From contig CM053148.1 in NCBI GenBank assembly GCA_028571685.1, positions 91,968,001 to 92,032,000 on the forward strand: a stretch of DNA of 64,000 nt, read 5' to 3'. The notes under the pieces are model-generated. The model was not told the origin of the DNA. It was given only the letters and a program-made list of their open reading frames with translations, and searched no databases. The stretch is from Heterohyrax brucei (taxonomy: Eukaryota; Chordata; Mammalia; Hyracoidea; Procaviidae). Position numbers and translations under genes: made by a program. Shown piece after piece: positions 55,351 through 64,000 of this stretch. Every line of letters starts with the position of its first letter. The first letter of the stretch is position 1.

Positions 55351-56429
55351 TTATTGTTATTTTTTTGTTTTCTTTTAGTAGTGTAGTTAGCCTTCCAAGG
55401 CTTACTGAGCTTTCACAGTTCACTTCTTTCCTTGCCCTGGACCTTCAGGTTTGTTCTTTTATCAGATTGAATTGATGTCTTTCCATTTCAGGAAGGCACC
55501 ACTTTTAATGGGACGTCTTCCCTGAGTCCACTAGTTTAGAGTAGGTCATCCAGTTGCACTAAATAGATATTACTTGACTAGTTGTGTGTTATCTACTAAC
55601 ACATTTCCTATTATTCTAACACCAATTAAAAGTACAATATAGTTAGTTCTATTTTCTACTGTTTTAAACAGTGTTTTGAAAAATATTCTTCAATCACAAC
55701 CCAGAGTAATGTCTAGAACTGAGGGAGCCTTTGTATTATTATTTTTTTAATTTATTTTTGACTAAATAAAGATTACATGTTTGACCTTTTAAAGACAACA
55801 AACTGGAAATTACAATTAAGTTTTCTGAGGATTCGTGCTGAAGTGTGTTTGGAGGTACAAGATCTTTGCCAAATGTAATATTAATAAAAAACAAAATTCC
55901 TACTATTAGTGAAAATACATCTAATTGCCCTTGAATAGAAGAATCAGCACTCTTATTATGAATGAGAATTAAAAGTTGTGGAGGCATTTGAATATGGCAG
56001 AAAGAATAGAAGTCTTAGAGTTAGCAAATCATATCTTACCCTACTCCTTTTGCACATTATTAAAATAACAACTTGCAAATTGCCTAATCTTTCTGAGATT
56101 GATACCAGTTTCCACCTCTAATAAATTAGGACAGACTCTAGAATTAAGTATCTATTATAATAATAATAATAAAAATCTCAAAATAGAAGAAGATTAAAAT
56201 GATTACTCAAGTGTGAATAGTCTATTATAACAGTCTTTCTCTAAGTGTAACTGATTTGAGCAATTCTTTCACCTCTGTTATTAAGGTTATTCTTCACAGT
56301 AATTTCCCAAGTGTCATGATAGAGTTAAATACATATATTGTAACAATTCGAAAAAATAGGCAGTGTATTATAACTTAATCTGTATTTTTTGTATTAATTT
56401 TAAAAAATGCGTGCTATGATGGCATTGAA
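55351..56429. other. AT-rich unidentified DNA
   Basis: A short AAT repeat at 56157-56172; nothing else recognised. Confidence 0.45.
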
Positions 56430-56600
56430 TAACTTGGTGGCATAGTGGTTAAGTGCCACGGATGCTAACCGAAGAGTCATCAGTTGAAATCTACCAGACA
56501 CTCTTTGAAAACTCTGGGGCAATACTGTTCTGTCCTATAGAGCTACTGTGAGTTCAGGTTGACACCAAAGCAACTGGTTTGATTTTTGATTTTTATCACT
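56430..56600 (+). repeat. AfroSINE, short form
   Basis: TTGGTGGCATAGTGGTTAAG head, GTTGAAATCTACCAGACACT, tail CAACTGGTTTGATTTTTGAT. A small piece GGCACTTGGCTAGCTTGGC at 56622-56640 matches the late SINE end. Confidence 0.9.
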
Positions 56601-57019
56601 ACATTAATGACTACATCACTGGCACTTGGCTAGCTTGGCAATGAATACAGTTATTCATATCATGTTAAAGATATGTTGATTATGCCTTGCTAGATCATTA
56701 TTTGTTTTATACATAAGATGGGTATCAAGTATAAAAATGTGTGTGATTAGTATAAGGATGCATAACAATTTTATATCTTGTGTGTGGCATACCATTAGGA
56801 TAAATATACTAAAATATTTAGCAATATTTTAAAATATTTATAATAGTGATAAAAGTCTGAAAAAATACTTCTATGAATTATTTTGTACTTGTTAGCTGTA
56901 AATATATACATATATTTTTCTCTATAATTAAAATTATAATAAAGTAATAAAACCTTGTAAACAGAAAAATCCACTAAATTGTAAGGATGTAGTTCTTCAA
57001 ATATTATTTTGAAGGTTTT
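56601..57019. other. AT-rich unidentified DNA
   Basis: No gene or nameable repeat beyond the SINE-end piece noted with the copy at 56430. Confidence 0.45.
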
Positions 57020-57134
57020 TAAATTTGGTAGACAACTCTGACTCACAGTAACCCTATTGTACAGAGTGTAACTGCAGTATGGTGTTTCTAAGGAGCAGGT
57101 GGTGGATTCCAACTGCCTACATTCTGTCTAGCAG
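57020..57134 (-). repeat. AfroSINE abutting an LTR
   Basis: Reverse copy (CAACTCTGACTCACAGTAAC, then GTGTTTCTAAGGAGCAGG) whose tRNA head is cut off where the LTR begins near 57135. Confidence 0.8.
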
Positions 57135-57659
57135 TTAGCCGAGTCACCTAGTACTGCTATGATAGAAATACGGCAAGTGGATGATGTTAGTGAAGAGAGA
57201 GTCCAGTAGGCTAGACGTTCAAGGTCAAGGCATCAGCTCCAGTTGAAGATTCTCTTTCTGTTAGCTATAGATGAAGAAGGTTTTAGTCATCAATCTTTCC
57301 CTGGACTAGGAGCTTCTCTGAGCAGGAATCCCAGATCCAGAAGATGCTGTCTGCTCCCAGCACAGCTTTTTTGGTGGTATGAGAACCCTAAATCCCTGCT
57401 TGCTTTCCTTTCTTTTTGGCTCTTGTAAGATGTAAGCTGGTGCAGGACATACACCGGGGAAACTCCGTGTCCATTGGATCGGGGATGAGACCTCAGCAAG
57501 GATGTTACATCTCACCTTAATGTTCTTTGACCACAGGAAGAGATTATGATTTATGCCACATAGGTGATCACCAGATGAGGAAACCCACACAATGCAGGGA
57601 AATATGGCCTAAGCAAGTTCACACATATTTGGGGGGACTCAATTCAATCCACTACGACA
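57135..57659 (-). mobile_element. MaLR-like solo LTR
   Basis: The minus-strand 5' end at 57659 begins TGTCGTAGTGGATTGAATTG followed by AGTCCCCCC. The 3' end near 57135 reads as a form of ATGACTAAGACA. It is the same family as 773-1329 and 4857-5401. Shared blocks include the LTR middle with TGTAAGATGTAAGCTGG (57425-57441), and AAGAGATTATGATTTATGCC near 57538. It appears to have inserted into, or next to, the SINE at 57020. Confidence 0.75.
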
Positions 57660-57893
57660 GTTAAGCACTTAACCACAGTGAGAGCAGCAATATGGATCTT
57701 ATGAGATTGCTCATGATTTCCCCTATCTGGACACACACTGTTTAAATCCATTCTTCTCCATTGTGAACAAGACCTCAGAATATGAAGGGCTGTCACTGCC
57801 TTAATTATTGCATGCTAATTGAAAGAAGTGGTTTTGCACATATAATTAAGGGCTCTACTGATTTTGAATTAATCAAAATAAATTTTCCTGGGT

Positions 57894-57975
57894 TGTTGTT
57901 GTTGTTGCTAGGTGTCATCAAGTCAGTTCCTACTCATAGGGACACCATGTGAAACAGTGGTCCTACACCTAGCCC
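57894..57975 (-). repeat. RTE-type SINE/LINE 3' end
   Basis: GTTGTTGTTGTTGCTAGGTG, then TCATCAAGTCAGTTCCTACT: the TTG-repeat 3' terminus of the RTE group in reverse, 5'-truncated. Confidence 0.75.
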
Positions 57976-57987
57976 ACATTGTTTTTA

Positions 57988-58557
57988 AGAGGTTCGACAG
58001 TTAAGTCTGTTAGTATAGTTGTTCTAAGCGTTATAATTGTTCTAAGTGCCACATACTTCGCTGCTGATATCACCACGGTCACCTTCAAAGCACCCCATTT
58101 GAGAAGCTCTGCACCGACACCGGCACTTAGGCCACTGTTCAGAGCACTTTTGGAACTGTTTCTGGAATGGCCATTGTGCACAGTGGCACGGTAGCAAGTT
58201 CATGAACTTCACTGTGCAGTTGTCTGTGAGGCAGTTTTTACCCAGTAAACAAATAACTGTACTGGAAGACCCTTCCTACTCACCTGATCTGGCCTCTGAT
58301 GACTTCTTTGTTTATCTGTAGATAAAGGAAATATTCATATTGAAAGGAAGGCATATTGATGCCATTTGGGACACCAAGGGTAATACAACACAGCTCTGAT
58401 GACCATTCCGGAAAAGGAGTTCCAAAATGGCTTTGAAGGGTGGACTAGGTGCTGGCATCAGTGCATAACTTCCCAAGGGGAGTACTTCAAAGGTGATCAT
58501 AGTAATAGTCAGCAATGTGGCACATTTTTTAGGATGAGTTTGGGAATATAATTATCC
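57988..58557 (+). mobile_element. Foldback mariner relic, second copy
   Basis: It has the same architecture as 35515-36054. The left terminus is AGGTTCGACAGTTAAGTC. The left arm reads GTCACCTTCAAAGCACCCC, then TTTCTGGAATGGCCA near 58170. The central part again encodes the transposase segment with the third catalytic aspartate (SDDFF, from TCTGATGACTTCTTTG), preceded by the tract for the D34D region. The right arm, with CCATTCCGGAAAAGGAGTTC and GGGGAGTACTTCAAAGGTGA, is the reverse complement of the left arm over about 130 bp or more. The right terminus is near 58557 (GGGAATATAATTATCC). A stop after the FVYL segment breaks the frame. Confidence 0.75.
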
Positions 58558-58586
58558 ATTCTCATAGTTACATTAAGAATTTTCGT

Positions 58587-58785
58587 GGTGGTACCATGAA
58601 GTCTATTTTCAACTCATAGCTACTCCATTGACAGAAGACAACTGCTCCAGAGGGCTTTCTAAGCTATGATCTTTACAGAAGTAAATCAACAGAGCTTTGC
58701 CACTCTGAACAACTAGGTGGGTTGAACCACCAACCCTTCAGTTAGCCAAAGACTGCTTAATCCTTGTACTACCAGAACAGCTTTA
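58587..58785 (-). repeat. AfroSINE, long form
   Basis: Reverse copy with the middle segment (CTATGATCTTTACAGAAGTA, then TTTGCCACTCTGAACAACT) and tRNA part CAACCCTTCAGTTAGCC. Confidence 0.75.
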
Positions 58786-58805
58786 CAGCAAGAATACAAA
58801 CCAGA

Positions 58806-58894
58806 AAGCTAAACCCACTGCTGAAAGTGACCCGACAGGTCAGAGTAGAACTACCCCATATGGTCTCCAAGGAGCATCTGACAATTTGAGCTTC
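58806..58894 (-). repeat. AfroSINE cut by an L1 insertion
   Basis: AAACCCACTGCTGAAAGTGA, GGTCTCCAAGGAGCATCTGA, then GAGCTTCCTATCT, at which point the L1 tail begins. The remaining tRNA half should lie beyond the L1, outside the window. Confidence 0.85.
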
Positions 58895-59823
58895 CTATCT
58901 TTATTTATTTATTTATTTATTTTTATTTAACTTAACTGAGTGAAAATGTACATTCACATATAAATTTACATGCCCACCTATATGCAGCTTCCACTGCTCT
59001 CCCTGTCCAGTGACAGCACACTATTCCTCTCTACTCCATACATGTCTGATCCTCCCAACAGTCTCCTTTCCCCTCCTGTCCGTCCACTCCCCTTCCTCCA
59101 GCTAGAGGTCAGCAAGATGATATCCTATAGATGTATAGAACCATAAAGTGCTTCCAATATATGGTCACTCTGCATTGCCAAGCCCAATCCATTCCTGTCC
59201 AAAGAGTGGACCTTTGTTATAATTTACAGGAAAGGGCAGCATCAGGCAGGGGGCCATGCTCTCAGAGGACCCCCAAAACCACTGGACCATCAGTTGAGGT
59301 CTTTTAGTGGAGATCTCATGTGGCACCTCTTTATTCTTGTGTTGCCAGTGAGACTCCTCTCTGTGAGCTCCATCGTGGCTATCACTGGTGGTGGCCAGGC
59401 GCCATTCAGTTCTTCCGGTCCCAAGTCGATGTCGGCATCCACTCTCGTGGGTCTCTCCGTCTTCTCGGTTGTCTTTACCACATGTCATTTTGGTCCTCGG
59501 TGAGCATCCGTTCCTGCTGAGTTGGGACCATTTGCTGTGTCCTCGGATGGCAGCTTGGCAGCTTTTAAGACCCCAGACGCCACTCACCAATGTGGGGTGC
59601 AGAGAGCTCTCTTAGCAAAATGCTAGTTGTGCCAATTGGCCTGGAATTCGTCTAACAGCATGGTCCCCCGCCCCCCACCCCAGCTACTCTATCCTTGCAG
59701 TATTGAGTTAAGATGGAAGGAGTACTCAAGTTATGCTGAAGTCCACTTAATGTCGTTCTTGTTCCTAATGTGTGCTGTCACCGCTTTCTCCCAACTAGAT
59801 TTCTAGTAACTATCTAAACTAAA

Positions 59824-59860
59824 CCCTCCCCACCTCACCCTCCCTCCCTCCGCTCCCTTG
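59824..59860 (-). promoter_or_regulatory. G-rich tract of L1 3' UTR (G-quadruplex-type)
   Basis: C-rich on the plus strand (CCCTCCCCACCTCACCCTCC, then CTCCCTCCGCTCCC), giving at least four G-runs on the L1 sense strand. A second run lies at 59663-59683. It matches 39856-39890. Confidence 0.6.
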
Positions 59861-59909
59861 CAGCTGTCAAAGAGTCTTTTCTTCTATACACAAGTCTGTT
59901 TTTGAGATC

Positions 59910-62900
59910 TTATCGTAGAGGTCTCATACAGTATTTGTCCTTCTGTCGCTGACTACTTTCACTCAACATAATGTCTTCCAGTTGAAACCAGGTTAGGAGA
60001 TGTTTCCTGGAATCATCGTTATTCTTTATCATTGCGTAGGACTCCATTGAGTATATGTACCACAGTTTACCTATCCATTCTTCTATTGTTGGGCATCTGG
60101 GTTGATTCCATCTTTTTGCTACCATGGACTATGCTGCGATAAACATTCTGGTGCATGTGTCTGCTTGTCTGAAAGTTCTTGAATCTGTAGGATATATTCC
60201 AAGTAGTGGAATACTGGGTCAAATGGTATACTGATATCCATTTTTTCAAGGAAGCACCAGATTGCCTTCCAAAGAGGCTGGACCATTTTGTAACCCCACC
60301 AACAGTGTAGGAGGGTTCCACTTTCTCCACAGCCTCTCCAGCATTTGTTGTTTTGTGTTTTCTGGATCATGGCCAATCTTGTTGGGGTGAGATGGTATCT
60401 CATTGTTGTCTTGATTTGAATTTCTTTAATAACTAAAGATCGTGAACATGTCCGCATGTGTTTTTTGGCTGCCTGGATCTCCTCTTTCGTGAAGTGTCTG
60501 TCCATCTCCTTTGCCCATGGCTTAATTGGATGGTTTATCTTCTTCTTCTTGATATTTTGTAGTATCTTATAGATTATGGAGATCAGGCGTCGGTCTGACA
60601 TAGCGTTGCCAAATATTTTTTACCATTCTGTGGGTGTTCTTTTAATTCTATTAATAAAGTCTTTGGATGAGCAAAAGTGTTTGATTCTTAATAGTTCCCA
60701 TTTATCTATTTTCTCTTCTGTTGATTGAGGTTTCTTTGACAGATTTTGGAGTCTGTCCTCACTGTGTATTAAAACTTCCATTGTTGTTGCTACCTTTTCT
60801 TGGATGAGCTTTAGCGTTTTAGGTTTGATATTTAGGTCTTTTGGCTGGCTTATCCAGTTGGAGTTGGTTTTTGTATAAGGTGTAGGATATGGATCTTGAT
60901 TCAGTTTATTGCAGATGGATAACCAATTTTGTCAGAACCACTTGTTGAAGAGACTGTTTTTACCCCAGTTTAATGTCTTAGGGCCTTTGTCGAATATCAA
61001 CTGTTCATAGGCAGATGGTGTCATCTCTGGGGTCTCAATTCTGTTCCATTAATCCATCTGTCTGTTCTTGTACCAGTACCAGGCTGTTTTGACCACTGTG
61101 GCAGTGTAGTATGTTCTAAGGTCGGGTAATGAGAGGCCTCCCAGTGTGTTCTTCTTCTTTAGTAGTACCTTACTTATCTGAGGCTTCTTCCCTTTCCAAA
61201 CAAAATTGGTGGTTTCTTTCTCCATCTCATTAAAAAATGATGCTGGAACTTGTATTGGGATTGCATTATATAAATAAATTGCTTTGGGTAAAATAGACAT
61301 TTTCACAATGTTAAGTCTTCCTGTCCATGAGCAGGGTAGGTTTTTCCATTTGTCTAAGTCTCTCTTAGTTTCTTGTAGTCAGGGCTTGTAGTTCTCTTTG
61401 TAAAGGTCTGTTGTTTCTCTGGTTAGATTAATTCCTAGGTACTTTATCTTCTTAGGGGATATAGTAAATGGTATTGATTTAATAATTTCCTCCTTAACAG
61501 TCTCGTTGATGGTATAAAGGAAATCTACTGATTTACTTATGTTTATCTTGTATCCTGAGACTTTGCTGAACTCTTCTGTCAGTTTGAGTAGCTGACTTAT
61601 AGATTCCTTGGGGTTCTCTGCATATACAATCATATCATCTGCGAACAGGGAGATTTTAACTTCCTCTTTGCCGATGCAGATGCCCTTTATTTCTTCATCT
61701 TGTCGAATTGCTCTGGCTAGAACTTCTAGCACAATGTTGAATAGGAGAGGTGACAGTGGGCATCCTTGTCTAGTTCCTGATCTCAGGGGAAAGTCTTTCA
61801 GTCTCTCTCCATTCAGGATGATGTGGGCAATTGGCTTTGTATAAATGGCCCTTATTGTGTTGAGGAATTTGCCGTCTATGCCCATTTTGCTAAGAGTTTT
61901 TAACATGAATGGGTACTGGACTTTATCAAATGACTTTTCGGCATCAATGGACAAAAATCAGGTGATCTTTGTCTTTTGTGTTATTTATGTGGTTAATCAC
62001 ATTAATTGTTTTCCTGATGTTGAACCAGCCTTGCATCCCTGATATGTATCCCAATTGGTCATGATGGATTATTTTCTTGATATGTTGTTGTATTCTGTTG
62101 GCAAGAATTTTGTTGAAGATTTTTGCATCTGGGTTCATGAGTGATATCAGTCTGTAGTTCTCTTTCTTTGTTGGGTCTTTCCCTGGCTTAGGTATTAGGT
62201 TTATGCTGGCTTCATAGAATGAGTTTGGGAGTATTCCATCCCTTTCTATACTGTGAAATAGTCTCAATAGTATTGGGGATAAGTCTTCTCTAAATGCTTG
62301 GTAGAATTCTGCCGTGAAGCCATCTGGGCCCGGACTTTTTTGGGTGGCAGTGTTTTGCTGACCTTTCCAATCTCTTCCTTTATGATGAGTTTATTAAGTT
62401 GTTCTGCTTCATGTTGTGATAATTTGGGTAGGTGGTATGAGTCAAGGAATTGGTCCATTTCCCCTAGGTTTTCAAATTTGTTAGAGTACAGTCTTTCATA
62501 GTATTCTATTATGATACTTTTGATTTCTGTTGCATCTCTGATGACAACTCCCCTCTCATTTCTAATTTGGGTTATTTGTTTCCTTTCCTGTTTTTCTTTA
62601 GTAAGTTTAGCCAGTGGTTTATCAATTTTGTTGATCTTTTTAAAAAACCAGATTTTGGTCTTTTCAATTATTTCAATTGTTTTTCTATTCTCTAATTCAT
62701 TTAGCTCTGCTCTAATCTTTATGATCTCATTTCTTCCGGTGCCCGAGGGGTTCCTCTGTTGTTCTCTTTCTACTTGTTCAAGCTGTAGAGTTAGTTCCCT
62801 GATTTGGTTTATTTCTTCCTTCCAGATGTGTGCATTTATGGAGATAAACAGACCTCTGAGCACTGCTTTGGCTGTATCCCATAGGTTCTGGTAGGAAGTG

Positions 62901-63742
62901 TTTTCGTTCTCCTTGGAGTCCATGAATTTCTTTAATTCATCCTTGATTTCCTCTATAACCCATGTTTTTTTGAGCAAGATGTTGTTCAGTTTCCAAGAGT
63001 TCCACTTTCTATCTATGTTTTTTCTGCTATTGATTTCAACTTTTATGGCTTCATGATCTGAGAAGATGCTTTGCAGTAATTCAATGGTATGGATTTTCTT
63101 GAGCATTGCATTATGGCCTATCACGTGGTCAATTCTGGAGAATGTTCCATGTGCACTGGAGAAGAAGGTGTAGTTGTCTGCTGAGGGGTGGAAAGTTCTG
63201 TATATATCAGTGAGGTTTAGTTGGTTAATTGTGTCAATGAAGTCTTCTGTATCTTTACTGAGCTTTGTTCTAGATGATCTGTCTAGTAATGACAGTGGAG
63301 TGATAAAGTCTCTCACTATTATGGTGGAGTCATCTAACTCTCTTTGGAGCGTAGTCAGTGTTTCTTCAACATATTTAGGTGCTCTGACATTAGGTGCATA
63401 AATATTTAATATAGGTAAGTCTTGCTTGTGTACTGAACCTTTCAGCAATAAATAGTGTCCATCTTTGTCCACGATGGTGGATTTGACATTAAAATTGATT
63501 TTGTCTGAGATTAGAATTGCCACCCCTGCTCTTCTTTGTTCATTGTTAGCTTGATATATATTCTTCCATCCTTTAATTTTCAGTTTGTTCCTGTCTTTAG
63601 GTCTCAAGTGAGTTTCTTGCAGACAACATATGGATGGGTCATGTCTTTTGATCCAAGATGACACCCGGTGTCTCTTTACTGGAACATTCAGTCCATTCAC
63701 ATTCAATGTAATTATTGATAGGTATGTGTTCACTGCTGCCAT
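59910..63742 (-). pseudogene. L1 ORF2 (endonuclease-reverse transcriptase), broken
   Basis: Length 3833 bp, close to the roughly 1275 codons usual for L1 ORF2, starting MAAVNTYLSIITLNVNGL. The first frame (63742-62264, 492 codons) holds the endonuclease. N14, E43, D145, D205 and H230 are present, but the G-D-F-N motif reads RDFI, so N147 is isoleucine and the enzyme should be inactive. Frame breaks follow near 62320 and 61950. The RT palm (61954-61379) has [27 protein letters not shown] and an intact [10 protein letters not shown] stop at 61379 follows ENYKP. C-terminal pieces are at 61306-61049 and 60601-60119, with the Cys/His region [17 protein letters not shown]. The end YCMRPLR has its stop at 59910-59912. 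Confidence 0.93.
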
Positions 63743-64000
63743 TGTGATATGTTTATTTTTATGTTGATGTTTTCTCTGTTGTTCTTATTAATCTATTCTG
63801 GGACATTCTTTTTTGTGAGTTGATTTTTCACCTTTTTCCGATCTGGTTTTATAGTTGTTGAGACTCGTGTGTTAGATTTCTTGAACTGGTAAGATACATC
63901 TTTGTTGTGCTTTACAGCTGCCCCTATGAACCCCCTTGATAAGCTATTTATAAACCCAATTTTAATTACTACCAGTCTTGTCATCTTCCTCTCCATCTGG
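63743..64000 (-). mobile_element. L1 inter-ORF region
   Basis: Sequence upstream of the ORF2 start, matched in part by 23574-23690 of the other L1 (TTTTCTCTGTTGTTCTTATT). A 67-codon frame at 63793-63996 (minus) could be the tail of ORF1 or untranslated spacer; it shows no ORF1 domain I can identify. Confidence 0.6.

Larger units (their letters stand above)
58895..64000 (-). mobile_element. L1 retrotransposon, nearly complete ORF2, truncated by window edge
   Basis: The minus-strand L1 has its A-rich tail at 58895-58930 ((TTTA)n on the plus strand), a 3' UTR of about 980 bp (58931-59909), ORF2 at 59910-63742 and inter-ORF sequence up to the window end. The long 3' UTR is shared with the copies at 38819, 20395 (shortened) and 16594. 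ORF1 would lie beyond 64000. Young-looking relative to the old L1 at 12721, but every domain of ORF2 has at least one break. Confidence 0.93.

Noticed and set aside
59165..59590. 141-codon minus-strand open frame.
   Set aside because: It lies entirely in the L1 3' UTR. The equivalent UTR at 38965-39939 does not keep it open, so it is a chance ORF.
62511..62894. 127-codon plus-strand open frame inside the L1.
   Set aside because: Antisense shadow of the L1 ORF2 linker region.

Overview
This window looks like ordinary intergenic or intronic nuclear DNA from an afrotherian mammal, most likely a paenungulate (elephant, sirenian or hyrax). It is AT-rich, has no long open reading frame outside transposons, and is packed with repeats I recognise as afrotherian. 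These are tRNA-derived AfroSINEs (most in a short form lacking a middle segment), AfroLA-like and tRNA-Gly/RTE SINEs, RTE/BovB-type LINEs, a young L1 lineage with a long (~1 kb) 3' UTR, MaLR-like LTRs and mariner relics. I cannot tell which paenungulate it is.

Layout. 1-10 kb: SINEs, two MaLR-like solo LTRs (773-1329 minus; 4857-5401 plus, with a perfect 5-bp target duplication) and minus-strand RTE LINEs (6036-7885, 8650-9195). 10-12 kb: two L1 3' UTR fragments and an AfroLA. 12.7-19.7 kb: one very old plus-strand L1 (ORF2, then 3' UTR) broken by a U6 pseudogene and by a ~3.1-kb block of younger insertions ending in a CpG-rich microsatellite. 20.4-23.8 kb: a younger minus-strand L1 with an internal deletion. 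23.8-29.4 kb: mostly unique DNA with SINEs and one LTR, including a candidate 87-bp exon at 24413-24499. 29.5-36.9 kb: an RTE, old L1 pieces, an LTR cut by a foldback mariner, and a tRNA-Gly SINE. 38.8-40.6 kb: a 5'-truncated L1 with clear target duplications and an apparent 3' transduction. 40.6-46 kb: largely unique AT-rich DNA. 46-48.5 kb: an older L1 3' end. 48.5-57 kb: unique DNA with SINEs and RTE pieces. 57.1-58.6 kb: an LTR and a second foldback mariner. 58.9-64 kb: an L1 with a nearly full-length but broken ORF2, running off the right edge.

No gene system or operon-like unit is present. The coding sequence seen is LINE ORF2 and mariner transposase remnants, all carrying disabling changes. 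The only hint of host coding sequence is the candidate exon. The more unusual observations are that exon, the pair of foldback mariners, the L1 3' transduction, the U6 pseudogene inside an old L1, and ultra-short SINE ends that both begin at a perfect 16-bp palindrome. Repeat boundaries were read by eye and are good to about 5-20 bases unless a target-site duplication is quoted.
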